Shown here piece by piece: positions 1-12,200 of a DNA stretch of 64,000 nt. Origin of the DNA: Prinsepia uniflora (Eukaryota; Streptophyta; Magnoliopsida; Rosales; Rosaceae); NCBI GenBank assembly GCA_032719365.1, contig CM064866.1, positions 76,674,916-76,738,915 of the forward strand. The letters run 5' to 3'. A program made the translations under genes and the position numbers. Numbering within the stretch: the stretch's first letter is position 1; every line of letters starts with the position of its first letter. The notes under the pieces were generated by a model. That model was not told where the DNA came from. It did not search any database and saw only the letters and a list, made by a program, of their open reading frames with translations.

Positions 1-34
1 AAAAATATCTTACATTGACAATTTGACTTCACAG

Positions 35-2028
35 GAGCATAAATACTTTGAAGATGCATTCAAGGTGTATGAAAAAGGTACCAAAATATTTAAGTACCCA
101 CACGTCAAAACCATATGGGTTACCTATCTCAATAAATTTGTACAGAGATATGGGAAGAAAGAACTGGAACGTGCACGACAGCTATTTGAGGATGCTGTTC
201 AAGCGGTACGAACATTTTCCTTTAGACTTTAGTCTGCCTATATAAAGTTACCCTGTTATTTCTATAGAACTATATTTCTTAATGTCGACAATGGGCTGCC
301 TTCCATTATTTATCTGGGTTTGCAATTATGTCAGGTTTGCATTAGTGTATCTGTATCTGCATGTCACCTTCGTTAAAAATAATGATCATATTCTTGTCCG
401 GTTTGAAATCATAGGGTTGATTATTAAGATTGTCTTTTCATGTCACTCTATTGTCTTTTCATGTCATTCTTGCGTCCTACCACCCATTGTTTAGGGTGAA
501 ATTTGACAAGCAATGGAGGTCTAATTAAGGCTGCAAATGTTTTTGTATGTCCAAATGTTGTTTACGTACTAACACTGTCTATGTTTGTTACTCTGTCTAC
601 TGTATCCAATCATCTTGGTGCCTTGACACCACGATTGTATGTGTGTACTCTGTCATGAGATGAATGGATACCCTGAATGATTGAGTCTTATAAGCCAAGC
701 TGCTTTTGAAATTCAAAGTGTGCAAGGGCCTCCTTCTTTTGTGTATTTTCATGCATTCAATTGTGAGAAATTGTAGTAGGTCTTAGGCTCCCTAAAATGT
801 TGAAATATGGTGGACAGCTTGAACACATAGGGAATTAGTGGTGTTTAATCTGGTAACCTATATGTCACTGACTCTCCTTATTGAAAACCTTGATCAGAGT
901 TTTCCTTTGCAATGTTGATGTTGTTTAAGGTTTACGTTCCACATGCTGGAGTGCTGCCTTTTTTACATAATTATTTGTTGTGATACTAACCTTAGCATGG
1001 TATATCAGGCCCCTGCAGATGCGAAGAAACCTTTGTATCTACAATTTGCCAAGTTGGAGGAGGATTATGGTCTAGCAAAACGGGCTATGAAGATCTATGA
1101 TGAAGCAACTAAGGCTGTTCCGAACGATGAGAAGTTGAGCATGTATGAAATCTACATTAATCGTGCAGCAGAGATATTTGGAATCCCCAAAACAAGGGAC
1201 ATATATGAACAAGCAATAGAATCTGGGCTTCCAGACAAGGATGTGAAGACGATGTGTTTGAAGTATGCGGAGCTTGAGAAGAGCTTGGGAGAAATTGATC
1301 GTGCTCGCCAAGTATATGTATTTGCATCACAGTTTTCGGATCCACGATTTGATGGTGATTTCTGGACAACATGGCACGAGTTTGAGGTGCAACACGGAAA
1401 TGAAGATACATTCCGGGAGATGCTTCGAATTAAACGAAGTGTTTCTGCAAGCTATAGCCAGGCAAGTTCATTATATCTATTTCAGTTTTCCTTTGAAGTT
1501 TTTCTGTTTGTCAGCAACCTAGGTAGAAGCTTTATTGGGGTCTAAAGAGAACCATTTTCTTAATTTCTCAGTATGTTTTTCTTCTTCTTCCAGACACACT
1601 TTATTCTACCCGAATATATGATGCAAAAGGATCAGAGGCTGAACGTTGACGAGGCAAAAGACAAGTTGAAACAGGCTGGAGTCCCTGAAGATGAAATGGC
1701 TGCTCTCGAAAGGCAGTTGGCTCCTGCGGCCGACGATACTACCACTAAAGATAGCAACAGAAAAGTAGGGTTTGTGAGTGCTGGAGTAGAAACAGTGTCC
1801 GAGGGTGGGGTCAAAGTGACTGCCAATCATGAGGACATTGAGCTACCGGATGAAAGTGATTCAGAAGAAGACGATGAAAGAGTTGAAATTGCGCAGAAGG
1901 AGGTCCCGGATGCCGTCTTTGGAGAGTTGGCCAACAAGAGAAAGGAAGCTGAGAAAGCTGAGGATGGAGAAGATGACAGCCGCCTCGGTGCCCTTGAGAG
2001 AATGAAAAGGCTAAAACGAGGCGGCTGA
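35..2028 (+). CDS. SYF1: Pre-mRNA-splicing factor SYF1 (XAB2 homologue), 3' part
   Basis: SYF1 is a tetratricopeptide/HAT-repeat scaffold of the Prp19 (NTC) complex in the nuclear spliceosome. Only the last three exons are in the window: 35-205, 1009-1461 and 1594-2028, which join in frame to about 352 codons plus the stop. HAT-repeat helices are visible, for example LYLQFAKLEEDYGLAKRAMK and the segments around WTTWHEFEVQHGN. The tail is acidic and low-complexity (DESDSEEDDE) and ends in the basic stretch RMKRLKRGG. The recalled plant SYF1 sequence across SVSASYSQ/THFILPE matches the exon junction at 1461/1594. That intron starts with GC, not GT. The gene runs off the left edge, so its start is not visible. 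The 803-bp intron at 206-1008 holds no other recognisable feature. The 3' UTR probably extends to about 2.17 kb. Confidence 0.95.
1462..1593 (+). other. GC-AG intron of SYF1
   Basis: The exon ends ...TATAGCCAG and the intron begins GCAAGT. It ends in a pyrimidine-rich tract and CTTCCAG. Reading 1461 directly onto 1594 keeps the frame and gives the conserved SYSQ-THFILPE peptide. The nearest downstream GT (in GCAAGTTC) would add four bases and break the frame. The donor otherwise fits the strong consensus typical of GC-AG introns (AG|GCAAGT). Confidence 0.85.
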
Positions 2029-2799
2029 TTCATCAACATTTCGATTCATAGGTTCACTCACTATTAAGCCCATTGTATTCAGGTTTCTCTTTCTTCCCTC
2101 TTCACTGTATCCTGAACATGTACATTTTGAGCCTATACCTTTAGTTTTAAGTTCACTCAATGAATTTTGCAGAGGTAATCTTTGTCTAATAGCAGCTTGT
2201 TACGTTAAGAGAAAAGGTATTTTAACATAGCCCTCCATTTTCCTTCATCTTTTGGTTTTTTCAAGTTTTGATTTAATATTTTCACTTTCTTTCACATTCG
2301 AGGTTTCATTTTCATGTATATATATAAATCATCGTTTTATGCTGAAGATTCAGCGGGCATCATTGTCATGTTGCATCCACTGATGAAAATGTCGCTGGAA
2401 TTGTCGATATCGATATATCGCGATTTCCGGCCACCGGCAGCTAAGGAGGGGGTGAACCTAAATCTTCCCCCAAAATCGCCGATATCGATCAATATCGCCG
2501 ATATTTGACGATATTGTTCAATATCGACAATTTTGGACCGAAAGACCGAACAATCGAATAAAATTCGAAACCAAGCCATCGAAATCAATCGAACAAAAGA
2601 GGAAGTGAAGAACACAAACATGATAATCACGGATTGAACAGAGAAATTGACTCACAACCTCGTCAAATTCAATCATACAATTATACAAACACACAAGAAT
2701 TCAAACATTCACAAATCAAGGACGAACAATTTGGGAAGGAAACAAAAAACACCAAAATCACTTTAAACTCAGGGACTCACCACCTTGGCTTTCAGAAAG

Positions 2800-3110
2800 A
2801 GCATAAATAGGGGGGATTGGCTGAAACCCTCAAACCCACTCGTGAATTCGTGATCTGTCGACGGCCGGAAGCATAGCACCATTTGAACCCTCCCTCTGTT
2901 TCGGTTTGTTAAATCTCTCAGCCGCGTACTCAGCCACTGCCATTCCACCGACGACGACTCGACCCTCGACGACCGCCACCCATCTCATCCCCTCGCTTCG
3001 TCTCGCCGCCCTCACGGTTCACTTCTGCCGCCTCAGCCACCAGGGACGACTCTGTCGTCTGATCTCCTCAACCCACGCGATCGAATCCAAAGAGATCGAT
3101 TTGTGATTGT
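2800..3110. other. GC-rich, gene-like segment inside the transposon
   Basis: The segment is clearly GC-richer than the AT-rich flanks and is preceded by a TATA-like CATAAATAGG at about 2801-2810. It reads like a plant 5' leader or first exon (CCGACGACGACTCGACC, then CTCAGCCACTGCC). Both strands have short open frames of about 60 codons, but none matches a protein I recognise. It could be captured host sequence or the element's own transcribed region. Confidence 0.35.
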
Positions 3111-3310
3111 GAGGTTAAATAACCAAGGATGAAACGGCTGCGTTTTATGTTTCCCTAATTTCTTTTTTTTTTCTTTTTTTAACCGCTTGATTTATATAAT
3201 TAAAGTCTCCTTAAACTTATATTAGTATTTACAAATTAATTATACTTAAACATATATTAGTAAGTAAATTTTAAAGATTATATATATATTTACTTAGCGG
3301 TTAAGCCTTA

Positions 3311-4030
3311 ATTCATATATTTGGTAATATATTTGGTAATCATTCATTAATAATAAATTTATCATTTATTACTAAAATATGTTTTAGTAATGTATGTTTT
3401 AATATAAAATATGGCTTAATTCATATATTTGGTAATATTTGTTTTAATTTAAAATATGTATTAATATTTTGAATATATGTGTTTTTGTTCTTTAATTATG
3501 AATATGTATTAAAAAAATGAAGCCTTAAACGTTTTTTTTCCAAAATTCAAAATGGATTATTAGGTAAAAATGTTTTAGTAATGTATGTTTTAATATAAAA
3601 TATGGGGTAATTCATATATTTGGTAATGTATTTGGTAATCATTTATTAATAATAAATTTATCATTTATTACTAAAATATGTTTTAGTAATGTATGTTTTA
3701 ATATAAAATACTGGGTAATTCATATATTTGGTAATATTTGTTTTAATTTTTAATATATGTTTTAGTTTAAAGTATATATTAAAAATTATGAATATATGTG
3801 TTTTTGCTCCTTAATTTTTTATCATCATCAAAGTCTAACTTAGAATATATGTTCTAATTGATTCAAAATTTATTATTAGGTAAATAATATCGGGTAATTC
3901 ATATATTTGGTAATATATTTGGTAATCATTTATTAATAATAAATTTATCATTTATTACTAAAATATGTTTTAGTAATGTATGTTTTAATATAAAATATGG
4001 GGTAATTCATATATTTGGTAATATTTGTAA
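3311..4030. repeat. Tandem array, about 290-bp unit, three copies
   Basis: The phrase ATTCATATATTTGGTAAT recurs at 3311, 3610 and 3897, followed each time by the same run containing GGTAATCATT, TTATCATTTATTACT and TTTTAGTAATGTATG. The spacings are 299 and 287 bp. The copies differ by small indels and substitutions. The array sits inside the MULE-like element. Confidence 0.8.
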
Positions 4031-4460
4031 TGCAATATGTACAATATTTTTAATGCAATATTATCAATAAAATTATGTTTTAATTTAAGTTTATCTTTAA
4101 GATTTTATACTGTTAGTGATCGGTAGACCTATATTCTATCATATGATTTATCATATATTTATTATATCAAAGTCATTTTATAATTTTTATTAGTCCTATA
4201 TAATCATTATTAGGTACTTAAGTTTTTTCCAAAGTTTCATTCCAAATTTCCGTCATTTGGACTCAATTTTCGTCATTTTTGTTGACCGTAAATGATTGAT
4301 ATCGATATTTGGGGCGAGATCCATAAATTCGACGAGGGATATATCTGTCGATATTTTCATCTTTGGTTGCTTCATGTCAAGCAGCAACATATGCGTCAGC
4401 TGTAACATGTCGATCAAACTGATGAATGAAAGTGAGAGGTGGTGAAGATGAAAGTGATTA

Positions 4461-5235
4461 ATCTTAAAATAAGTTTGTCTCAATTCTCAAATGCTTGTTT
4501 TTTTGGGAGTTTGGATAAGTACCAACACCAAGTAAATCAATTTTGATGGCTTGACTAAACTGAGCGTGATTTTGGACAGATGGCATCCAATGACTTGATT
4601 AACTCTTTGTCACTAATCATACGTATGGTACTAATGATGATCATCATCTTGTATAACTAGTGTCCATAAGCCACGGAGGTTATAGCCACGTCACTAATTA
4701 TAATATAAGACATGAAGTTTCTTACAAAACACATCTTTTGATATTTTGGCTTTCAAAATATTGATTTTTTAATGATCCTTATGATTGAATTATGACAATT
4801 ACATTTTACCCTTTTATTTCGAAAGCTAGAGCAATTTAGAAGGAAGATACCAACACCAAAATTCAACGACCATGAAGATACACCAAAATTCAATCGAGAG
4901 GGAGATACAATACAAAAATATACATAGAAAACTCTTTTAATTTTCATGCTTTAGAATGAAAATGATAACCCAAATAAAAAGGCTTCATCCTTTACAGACT
5001 GACATGTATCTTCCTTTTTTCTATGGCCTACACAACTTTAGTTCCATCTGAATACGAATGGGATGGAACTTTTGACCCCAAAAAGAACAAAAACAATCCA
5101 GAAAACCATAACTTTAAATTCTTCTGTTCTTTTTCCTTCCTAAGCTTTTCTTTTTGGCAAATTAGATTCCAATATAAGATAAAAAAAAATAAAAAATAAA
5201 TCTGTATTCACTACCAAATTTTTGTTTCATTGGCA
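4461..5235. other. Intergenic and 3' flank of the DUF4408 gene
   Basis: AT-rich sequence with no convincing open frame or repeat. The part nearest 5236 is expected to be the 3' UTR of the minus-strand gene. Confidence 0.5.
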
Positions 5236-6602
5236 TCAACGTTTGACCTTCTCCATGTATTGATTCAGCGACTCCTGTCTCTGCATCCTCATTTCTTCAT
5301 TGAACTTGTTTATGAACGCTTCCACTCGGCGGTTCAACTCGTCCTGACCCAGCGACGGCTCTTTCCTCAGCTTCTCTCCCGCCCCAATAGACGAGCTCAC
5401 AGCTCCAGCTGCCATGTGCTGCTGTTTCGTGCTGTCCCTAAACGTCTCTGACTTCGCCATCGCCGCCGACGTGTCCACTGCCGAGTCATTGTTAATTTGA
5501 CGGCCGTGAATCTCCCCCGTCTCGCTCTTCTTCATGTGCCTGCTCAACGGCATCGACCGCCCTTCCGTTATCATTTTCCACGTGTTCTCCAGCGTGTCGT
5601 TCCTTTTCGGCTTCGAAACTCTCAACGGCCTCCCAACTGTCCAAAAATTGCCCGGTAAAATATATCAGTAAAATGCCAATGCTACCCTTTGAAGCTAGAG
5701 ACCTAGATCATCTTGTACGTTTGAATGAAAGGATATCGTAGAGATTCTTTACAAACGTGTATGAATTAGACCTTTGCACACCATATCTGAACTCTACTTT
5801 GGTTCAAACTTCAGTAAACGAAACTGATCCTATTTTTTTTATCAATACGAAACTGAACCTAAAACCCGTAATTTCCGGCTATAAATTAAACACAACACAT
5901 CTATTTAATGAAATTTCAAATTAATCAAATACCTTCTGGACTGTATCTCGCCGGTTTCCGGTGACCAAATCTCGCAGTAACCAGAGGTTTCTCCACCGCC
6001 ACCGGTAAATCAATCTCATAGGAATTTACGGCACTCTTCGGCGGTGGTGTCCACGTGGACCTCGAAACGACGACACGCTTATCTTCGTATTTGCGGTCAT
6101 CTTCAACCTCCGGCTTATCTTCGTATTCGCGGTCATCTTCAACCTCCTGCTTATCTTCATAATCGCAGTCTTCTTCAACCTCCGGCTCAGGCTCATGCTC
6201 AGCCACTGCTTCTTCAAATCCATTGACCACCGCCGGCAATGGCGCCAGCATCACCTCATCAATTACACGTGGCTCCCGGTCTCTCTGCTCGTAAACCGTC
6301 GCCGGCGTCGAATCCAAGACAATCGATTCCGGCTCCGACTCCGACTCGAAGTGAAGCTTCGGGGGAGACGAGCGGTCGCGGTCGTGGTGAAACCTTGAGG
6401 AAGCGGCGATGGTGATAATGATGCCGTTGATGAGAACGTAGATGTACGGAGGGCGGAGCAAGGAGCGGAAGGAGGAGCCAATAATCGGCACGTGAGAGGC
6501 TATGAATTCCATCACCAACGGAACGGAGAGCTTCATAGCCAACGCCAGAGCGAGGACGCCGCTCGAAATGAGCACAATCTTCAACGAAGCAATCCACGCC
6601 AT
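5236..6602 (-). CDS. DUF4408 / DUF761 domain membrane protein
   Basis: A two-exon gene: 6602-5933, then 5636-5236, with donor AG|GTATTT and acceptor GGACAG. It encodes 356 residues starting MAWIASLKIV. The N-terminal region (about residues 5-70) has two hydrophobic segments and matches the DUF4408 family, so the protein is probably membrane-anchored. The middle is acidic with a tandem 12-residue repeat. The C-terminus (EAFINKFNEEMRMQRQES) is the short DUF761 motif of the cotton-fibre-expressed type. The DUF4408 plus DUF761 pairing is usual in plants. The biochemical role is unknown, though members are often stress- or development-responsive. A TATA box lies about 140 bp upstream of the ATG. 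The next gene on either side is several kb away or on the other strand. Confidence 0.9.
6078..6185 (-). repeat. 36-bp coding minisatellite, three units
   Basis: Three head-to-tail 36-bp units at 6078-6113, 6114-6149 and 6150-6185 in exon 1 of the DUF4408 gene. Each encodes a variant of an acidic 12-residue motif (EVEDDREYEDKP type). The unit is a multiple of three, so copy-number change keeps the frame. Confidence 0.9.
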
Positions 6603-8769
6603 TTGATTTTTTAGTTTTTTTTTTTTTTAATATTTCAGAAACTTTACTGAGATTGTGGTGAGGATTGGTTTGTTCGCGTTAAGATTCAGAGAATGCGTCT
6701 GAGTGATGAGTGACGGAGATTACTGATTTACTGCATGGCCATTATATAGAGATGGAGAGTGTGGGACGCGCTTTTCTGATGGGTCTGAGGCCGTATGATT
6801 TACTGGTAGAGGAATCAACGGGTCAGATGTGGGGTCTGTCGGCTGGGTGTGTGTGGGGGTGGCCCACTCTTTTTGGAGCGAATGTCCTCCCTGCCCTGCC
6901 AGTGGGCCACGTAAGAAATATATTAATCATGATTTTTAAGATAAAGTGATGAAGTGTAAATAGTCATAGGTTAAATAAAGGAGCTGGAGTTTCCTGTAAT
7001 GCGATATCAAGTGAGTGACATTTTCTTCTTTGTTAAGCGTGGGCATGGCGTGATACGGCAATTTGACAAGTTGGTGTACCTTGACGAGTGATATTGGCAG
7101 GTGAAAGTGTATTCATTTTCTATCCCATAAGAATACTGCTTTCAATTTTCTACCTATATAATTTTTTTTCTTCGAATTTATAAAAAGAATATATCGATTT
7201 ATATTCAAAATTGGTGTAAATATAAAATTTTCATTTTTCTTTTTAGAAATTTAATTTAATTTTTCTCAAATTTGCAAAAACACAAATATCACCCGAAGTT
7301 TTATTTAGTGTGAAATTTCAATTACTTTTCATTAATTATAAATTACATCAAAATCTAAATCAATCATTCATAAATTTTATTTGAATGTTGAATAGACTAT
7401 AATAACAGAATATATATATATATATATATATATATAATGAAAATTGGTGTGGGTTGCCTTTCAAGAAATGGGCCGGTCTCTTAATCTTTTTTTTTTTTTC
7501 CATCCAAATTATTTGCAAGTGGGGTCACAAATTCTTTTCAGATTAAGGTAAAAGAGTGACTTGCTTTAGGTGGCAGAAAAGTTATTATTATTTATATATA
7601 AAAATAGAGAAAGCAACAATTTGAATATTTGAATGGGTTGAAGGTTGAAACGGTCATGTACATATCTGACCGTTACTCAATGAGAGTGTAGTAAGATCCT
7701 GTGACGCTGGTCCAATGGGGGCGGAGAAGCTCCCAACCCAGCTGGCCACCACGTGCCCATGCAGCTACGCAGGTGCACATTCCAACCGACCACGTAGCTC
7801 CACGGCATAAGTCAAAATCGATTATTATTATTATTATTAATGACTAACCTTAACCATATAATCAAATTATAATCGATGATACATATTAGGCGACCATCTT
7901 AATCAAATACAATAATAGTATATATAATAAATCATTACGTGATTTAAGTACGTGTGTGTTTGATGAATCAACAAATGTACGAACTCTGAAATTCCATTAA
8001 AATATTAACAATATTTTGAGGGTAAAATCCACCATATAAATTTGTAAATTCGAAAAAAAACAAAACGCTATGAAATCATTTAATTATAATTATATACTTA
8101 ATTAAAGATTGTAATTTTGTTTTACGATATGCTAGAACTAGTACGTAATGATAACGGATTTATGTGATCATGTTTTTCAAGAATTATTTCCAAAGAGTTG
8201 GATAATGTTGGAGAGTTTATTAGAGAGATGCTAATCAAGAGGGACATAGTGGGTGGTGCTTGTCAAATTCAAATAAATACATCATTTGTTTGTCTGACTA
8301 GACCTTGGAAAATCACCCACAATGTGTAGTTGTTTATCTTGTTTAATTTAAACGAGATAAATATTGTGATAAACGAGATCAGTTTAATTTAAAATAAATT
8401 CAATATATATATATATAGAGAGAGAGAGAAGAACGAGGGTATTAAGCAGTTTATTTTTTAATTTAAAATATTTAATTTTATTATTTTGTTCTTATGACCT
8501 ATTTTTTAATGTCGTAGGTTAGAGTATTTTTGTTTAAAAAAATTGGTGAAGTCTACTCATGTTCCTGGTTTTATAATAACTAGCCGCTACACACCCACTT
8601 ATAAGTGTGTGATTTTTTTAAAAAAAAATTAAGTAGAAATGAAATAAATTCAAAAATATAAATAAATAAATAAAAAGGATTATGGGAGGAGGAGTAATTA
8701 CCCACTCCCTCCATATTTCTCTCCACCTCTTCCCAAATGCCTATTATCTTTTTGACTTTCAATTATATT
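6603..8769. other. Intergenic, promoter side of the DUF4408 gene
   Basis: No coding frame is supported. There is a (TA)n microsatellite near 7410-7437 and a TA/GA microsatellite near 8403-8430. At about 7690-7800 a GC-richer patch contains G-box-like CACGTG (7751-7756). This patch could be a distal regulatory stretch, but nothing ties it to a gene. Confidence 0.4.
6741..6749 (-). promoter_or_regulatory. TATA box of the DUF4408 gene
   Basis: On the minus strand the sequence reads CTATATAAT, about 140 bp before the ATG at 6602. This is a good distance for a plant core promoter with a short leader. Confidence 0.55.
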
Positions 8770-9108
8770 TGTGAGAATATGAAAGTTATAAAGCTTTGCA
8801 AAATTATACAACTTTTCAATGTGAGACTATTTTAAATAGTTGAGTCTCTCCTCCCATTGCTAATTGGTTTTGGAATAGAAGCTCAACTTTATTCATGGTA
8901 TTAGAGTGAGTTCTCTCATGTATAAAGTTTAACCGTCACACGTACTCACGTCATCCAATATATGTTGTTCACGTATTAGTCTTAAAAATTTGTCACACGT
9001 GAGGGGATATGTGAGAATGTGAAAAGTACAAATGTCTTACATTGGAAAGTTACACCGGCCTCTCCTCCCATTGCCAATTTATTTGGGATAAAACCTCAAC
9101 TTCCTTCA
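8770..9108 (+). mobile_element. Complete TRIM-type miniature LTR retrotransposon
   Basis: All the parts of a miniature LTR retrotransposon are readable in 339 bp. The left LTR 8770-8895 starts TGTGAGAAT and ends TTCA. Directly after it, 8896-8909 reads TGGTATTAGAGTGA, close to the initiator-Met tRNA primer site TGGTATCAGAGC. A purine tract GAGGGGATA (9001-9009) precedes the right LTR 9010-9108, which starts TGTGAGAAT and ends TTCA. The element is flanked by the 5-bp target duplication ATATT (8765-8769 and 9109-9113). The two LTRs have diverged considerably, so the insertion is old. It has no coding capacity. Confidence 0.88.
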
Positions 9109-9289
9109 ATATTTGTCTAATATAAAATTATAGTGGTATGTGAGAATCTGAAATGTACAAATGTCTCACATTGAAAGTTGCACATAAAAGGTACAAATGT
9201 CTTACATAGAAAATTATGTGGGAATATTTGTCTATTTGTTTTGGAATGTAATATCATCTTTTCTCAATATTTGTCTAATATAAAATTAT
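9107..9289. repeat. 25-bp direct repeat flanking a second TRIM-like LTR fragment
   Basis: An identical 25-bp stretch (starting CAATATTTGTCTAAT) occurs at 9107-9131 and 9265-9289. Between them, from 9139, lies another TRIM-LTR-like piece starting TGTGAGAATCTG and ending TTTTCTCA. A local duplication or recombination next to the complete TRIM is the simplest reading. Confidence 0.7.
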
Positions 9290-12200
9290 GGGAACATTTT
9301 TATCATAAAAATTGAATAAAATCTTTTGAGTCTAGTAGCTTTATATATTTCTTTTGTTGATGGGGCAGAAAAAAATGTAGTTTCCTTCTCAATATTTGTC
9401 AATATTTGATCTTTCAATTAGATCAGGACTTAACTAAAAATGATACGTAATTGCTGAATTTTTCAAGAAATTAGAGCTTTTTAGTACGGTTTGGATTTAG
9501 AAAACAAAGATATTCTTGGTGACTCCCGCTTCTACAAATATAATTCATTACATACTTTGGCGTACATGTTATCACATTCTCTGCTTGTCAGAGCGGCCTG
9601 AAGGACATGACAGACGTTGCAGAGCGACAATCAAGTTAATTATATCCACTATGGAATGATAAGCTCACGTCCAAATGCTATTAGAAATTTAAATTCATTG
9701 AGATATTTTATAAATAATCTTAAGAATATTTTGCAATCGAAATAATTTTTTTAATAATATTTTAATTTTACTATAAACAATTTAATATTAAAAAGAAAGT
9801 TTTATATATACAATTGTAATATAGACACAAATAAAAATATATAAATAATAGCAATAGTTTAGAGAATTTCATGAATATATGTTTTTTTTAATATTAATTG
9901 TATTATCTTTAATTTGAGTACCTAAAATTCTACAAAATAATTACTTATGCACTCAAATTTTGATACTTCATAAGTAATAATTGAATAATACTTGGTTTGT
10001 TAGTGAAAAAATAGAAACTATAAGACAAAAATTATAACAGTATTAGTAGGAAACTTTTTACTCAAGCTGCCTTCGGAACATTAATTTTAGTCTCAAAATA
10101 GTCCATAAGCTCAGTTTTGACCCAATTTGCCCAATTGAACCCCCTCTTCATTTCAAGATGGTCATTTTCAGTTTTGACCCAATTTGCCCAATTGAACCCC
10201 CTCTTCATTTCAAGATGGTCATTTTCCGTTCAATCTATTAACTTACTGTCAAATATAAGAGCAATATGATCATTTTGGACAAGTCATCTAAAGTAAAAAG
10301 CCTAAATAATTTTATTTTTTAAAAAAAAAAACCCCACCACCACCACCCAAGCCTTCCCCTAAATCTTAAAAATGTTTAGGGGGCATTTTTAGTACGACAC
10401 TAAAGACTAAAATGTCCAAAATCTCAAAAAAGCTCAACACTTTGACTTTTAGTATTAACATTTTGACGAAAACCATATTAATTATAAGAATTCATGGCAA
10501 GGATACCTGCATAGAAAGAATTGACTTAATTTGGCCTTAAAAGGCCTTGCCTTTTTTGTTATAGAGTTGATCATATATTCGAGTCTAGAGGAAGGGATAA
10601 TTTGTTAAGAGATCTCGTATTCGAATAGTCGTACCAGTGAAATTTATAAACTGGGTTGTTGATCAATTCACCAAAAGCTAGCGGAATTGCAAAACATGAG
10701 CGAAGTCGCACCTAGATTGCGAAGAGTGGTCCAAATTTTTTTCATTTAAAGCAAATTGGTAAAATTCAGGGCCGAGATGAAAAATTCACTAAAAATAGCA
10801 AAGAAGAAAGCTGAACTATTCTTGCTAAAGTCAATGTTCCAAGGGGAATCTTGAGTTTATGCACCATTTTAAAAACTAGTTAGAGTTTTAGGGGCATTTT
10901 GAGTTTAAAAAAAAAACTTTGTAGAATTGCATGTGTATATTTATCCGCTCGGGGATAAGCCCGCTCTGAGATTCAAGAGGGTCTGGGATTAAGCCCAGTA
11001 GAGCAATATGTGCATCGATATCGTCAACGAGATCATTTGAAATTAAAATATTTATCTGTAATGTTTTTCATATATTTGTAATGATTTGGATATACATTTC
11101 ATTTTGTAGTTGATTTTCTCGATCATTTTTGTATGTACTCGAAACCGGTATTTATGTTAAAGTGTCTATACTTTTCACTGTAATATCTTAAAATTTAAAG
11201 AATATCACTTGTATTTCTGCGTTATTTGTGTTATTTTATAAACATAAATTGAAAACACTACAACTACGTACATTCAAATTTTTATTATAAAAGTACCAAT
11301 TTTTATTATAAAAGTACCAAATTTTATTAATAAAAAATATAAATTGTTTTCTCCACTTTTCTAGACCAAACCGACCATGAGTAATTAAATAAACGGATAA
11401 CGGAAACAAGCACCGGAAAAGATATGGAGATAAAATGACAGTTTAAAAGTTCGTTGAGACGTAATAAATAATGATTTGGCCGTTAGCTAGATGAGATCCA
11501 TGAGCGGCGATTACTTTCCACTTAATATAATTAATAAGCACGGCAGATAATTTGTCATAGACTCCAAAACCCACTCGCAGTTGCATGTCGATCGATCGCC
11601 ATACATATATTTGCTTAATTAATTTCATGTGAACTTCCGGTCCTAATCCTATGGCCGGTTATTTAATGTGGATCTAGATTTCTCAAATAAATTGAAAAAA
11701 AAAATTATGCTTATTCATTATTTTCCACGTGAAGACTGACCAGCTAAAGTTGATCCGACCCCCCCACCTACATGCTGCATATGCATACGAGTACTGATAT
11801 CATATTCATCAATGGAGGAAAAATGTTGTAGACCAGCAAGTAATAACAAACGTATATGAATTGTCCGTTAACTTGTCATTAACTTTTGATGTCATCTTCA
11901 TGCAATCCATTAAATTGTCCGTAGTTGGAGTGGCAAAATATTTAGTGCACATCCACATATGGATAGGGCGTGGACCTCAATTCAAAGGGAACCACGAGGT
12001 TGATAAATATTAGGGTTTCTTTAATTTCTTCGTATTTTACTATTTCGACTGTAAAATAGTAGAACGTATATAAATTAATTATTTTTAGAATGGGATATAA
12101 ATATTTTTTCTTTTTTTATTGTAATTAACATATTATCTGTACATATAAATCAACATCGTTCATTTTATAAATTACCGCTTGAAAATTATTTACACATAAA

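Larger units (their letters stand above)
2290..4460. mobile_element. MULE-like non-autonomous DNA transposon (about 2 kb)
   Basis: The core inverted ends are clear. The sequence GATGAAAATGTCG begins at 2382, and the reverse complement of the right end reads GATGAAAATATCG, ending at 4361. Both are followed inward by AT-rich sequence rich in ATATCGATAT. Weaker similarity between the two sides continues outward to about 2290 and 4460, so the true ends are uncertain and no target duplication could be fixed. No transposase is visible. The interior has a GC-rich, promoter-like piece (2800-3110) and a tandem array (3.3-4.0 kb). The right end matches 51588-51918 in opposite orientation, which supports a dispersed family. 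It lies about 300 bp past the SYF1 stop. Confidence 0.6.

Noticed and set aside
2830..3106. Short open frames on both strands of the GC-rich piece
   Set aside because: About 60 codons each, no known domain. Kept only as an unassigned segment of the transposon.
6710..6949. 79-codon plus-strand frame upstream of the DUF4408 gene
   Set aside because: It lies in the divergent promoter region, overlaps the TATA box and has no domain.
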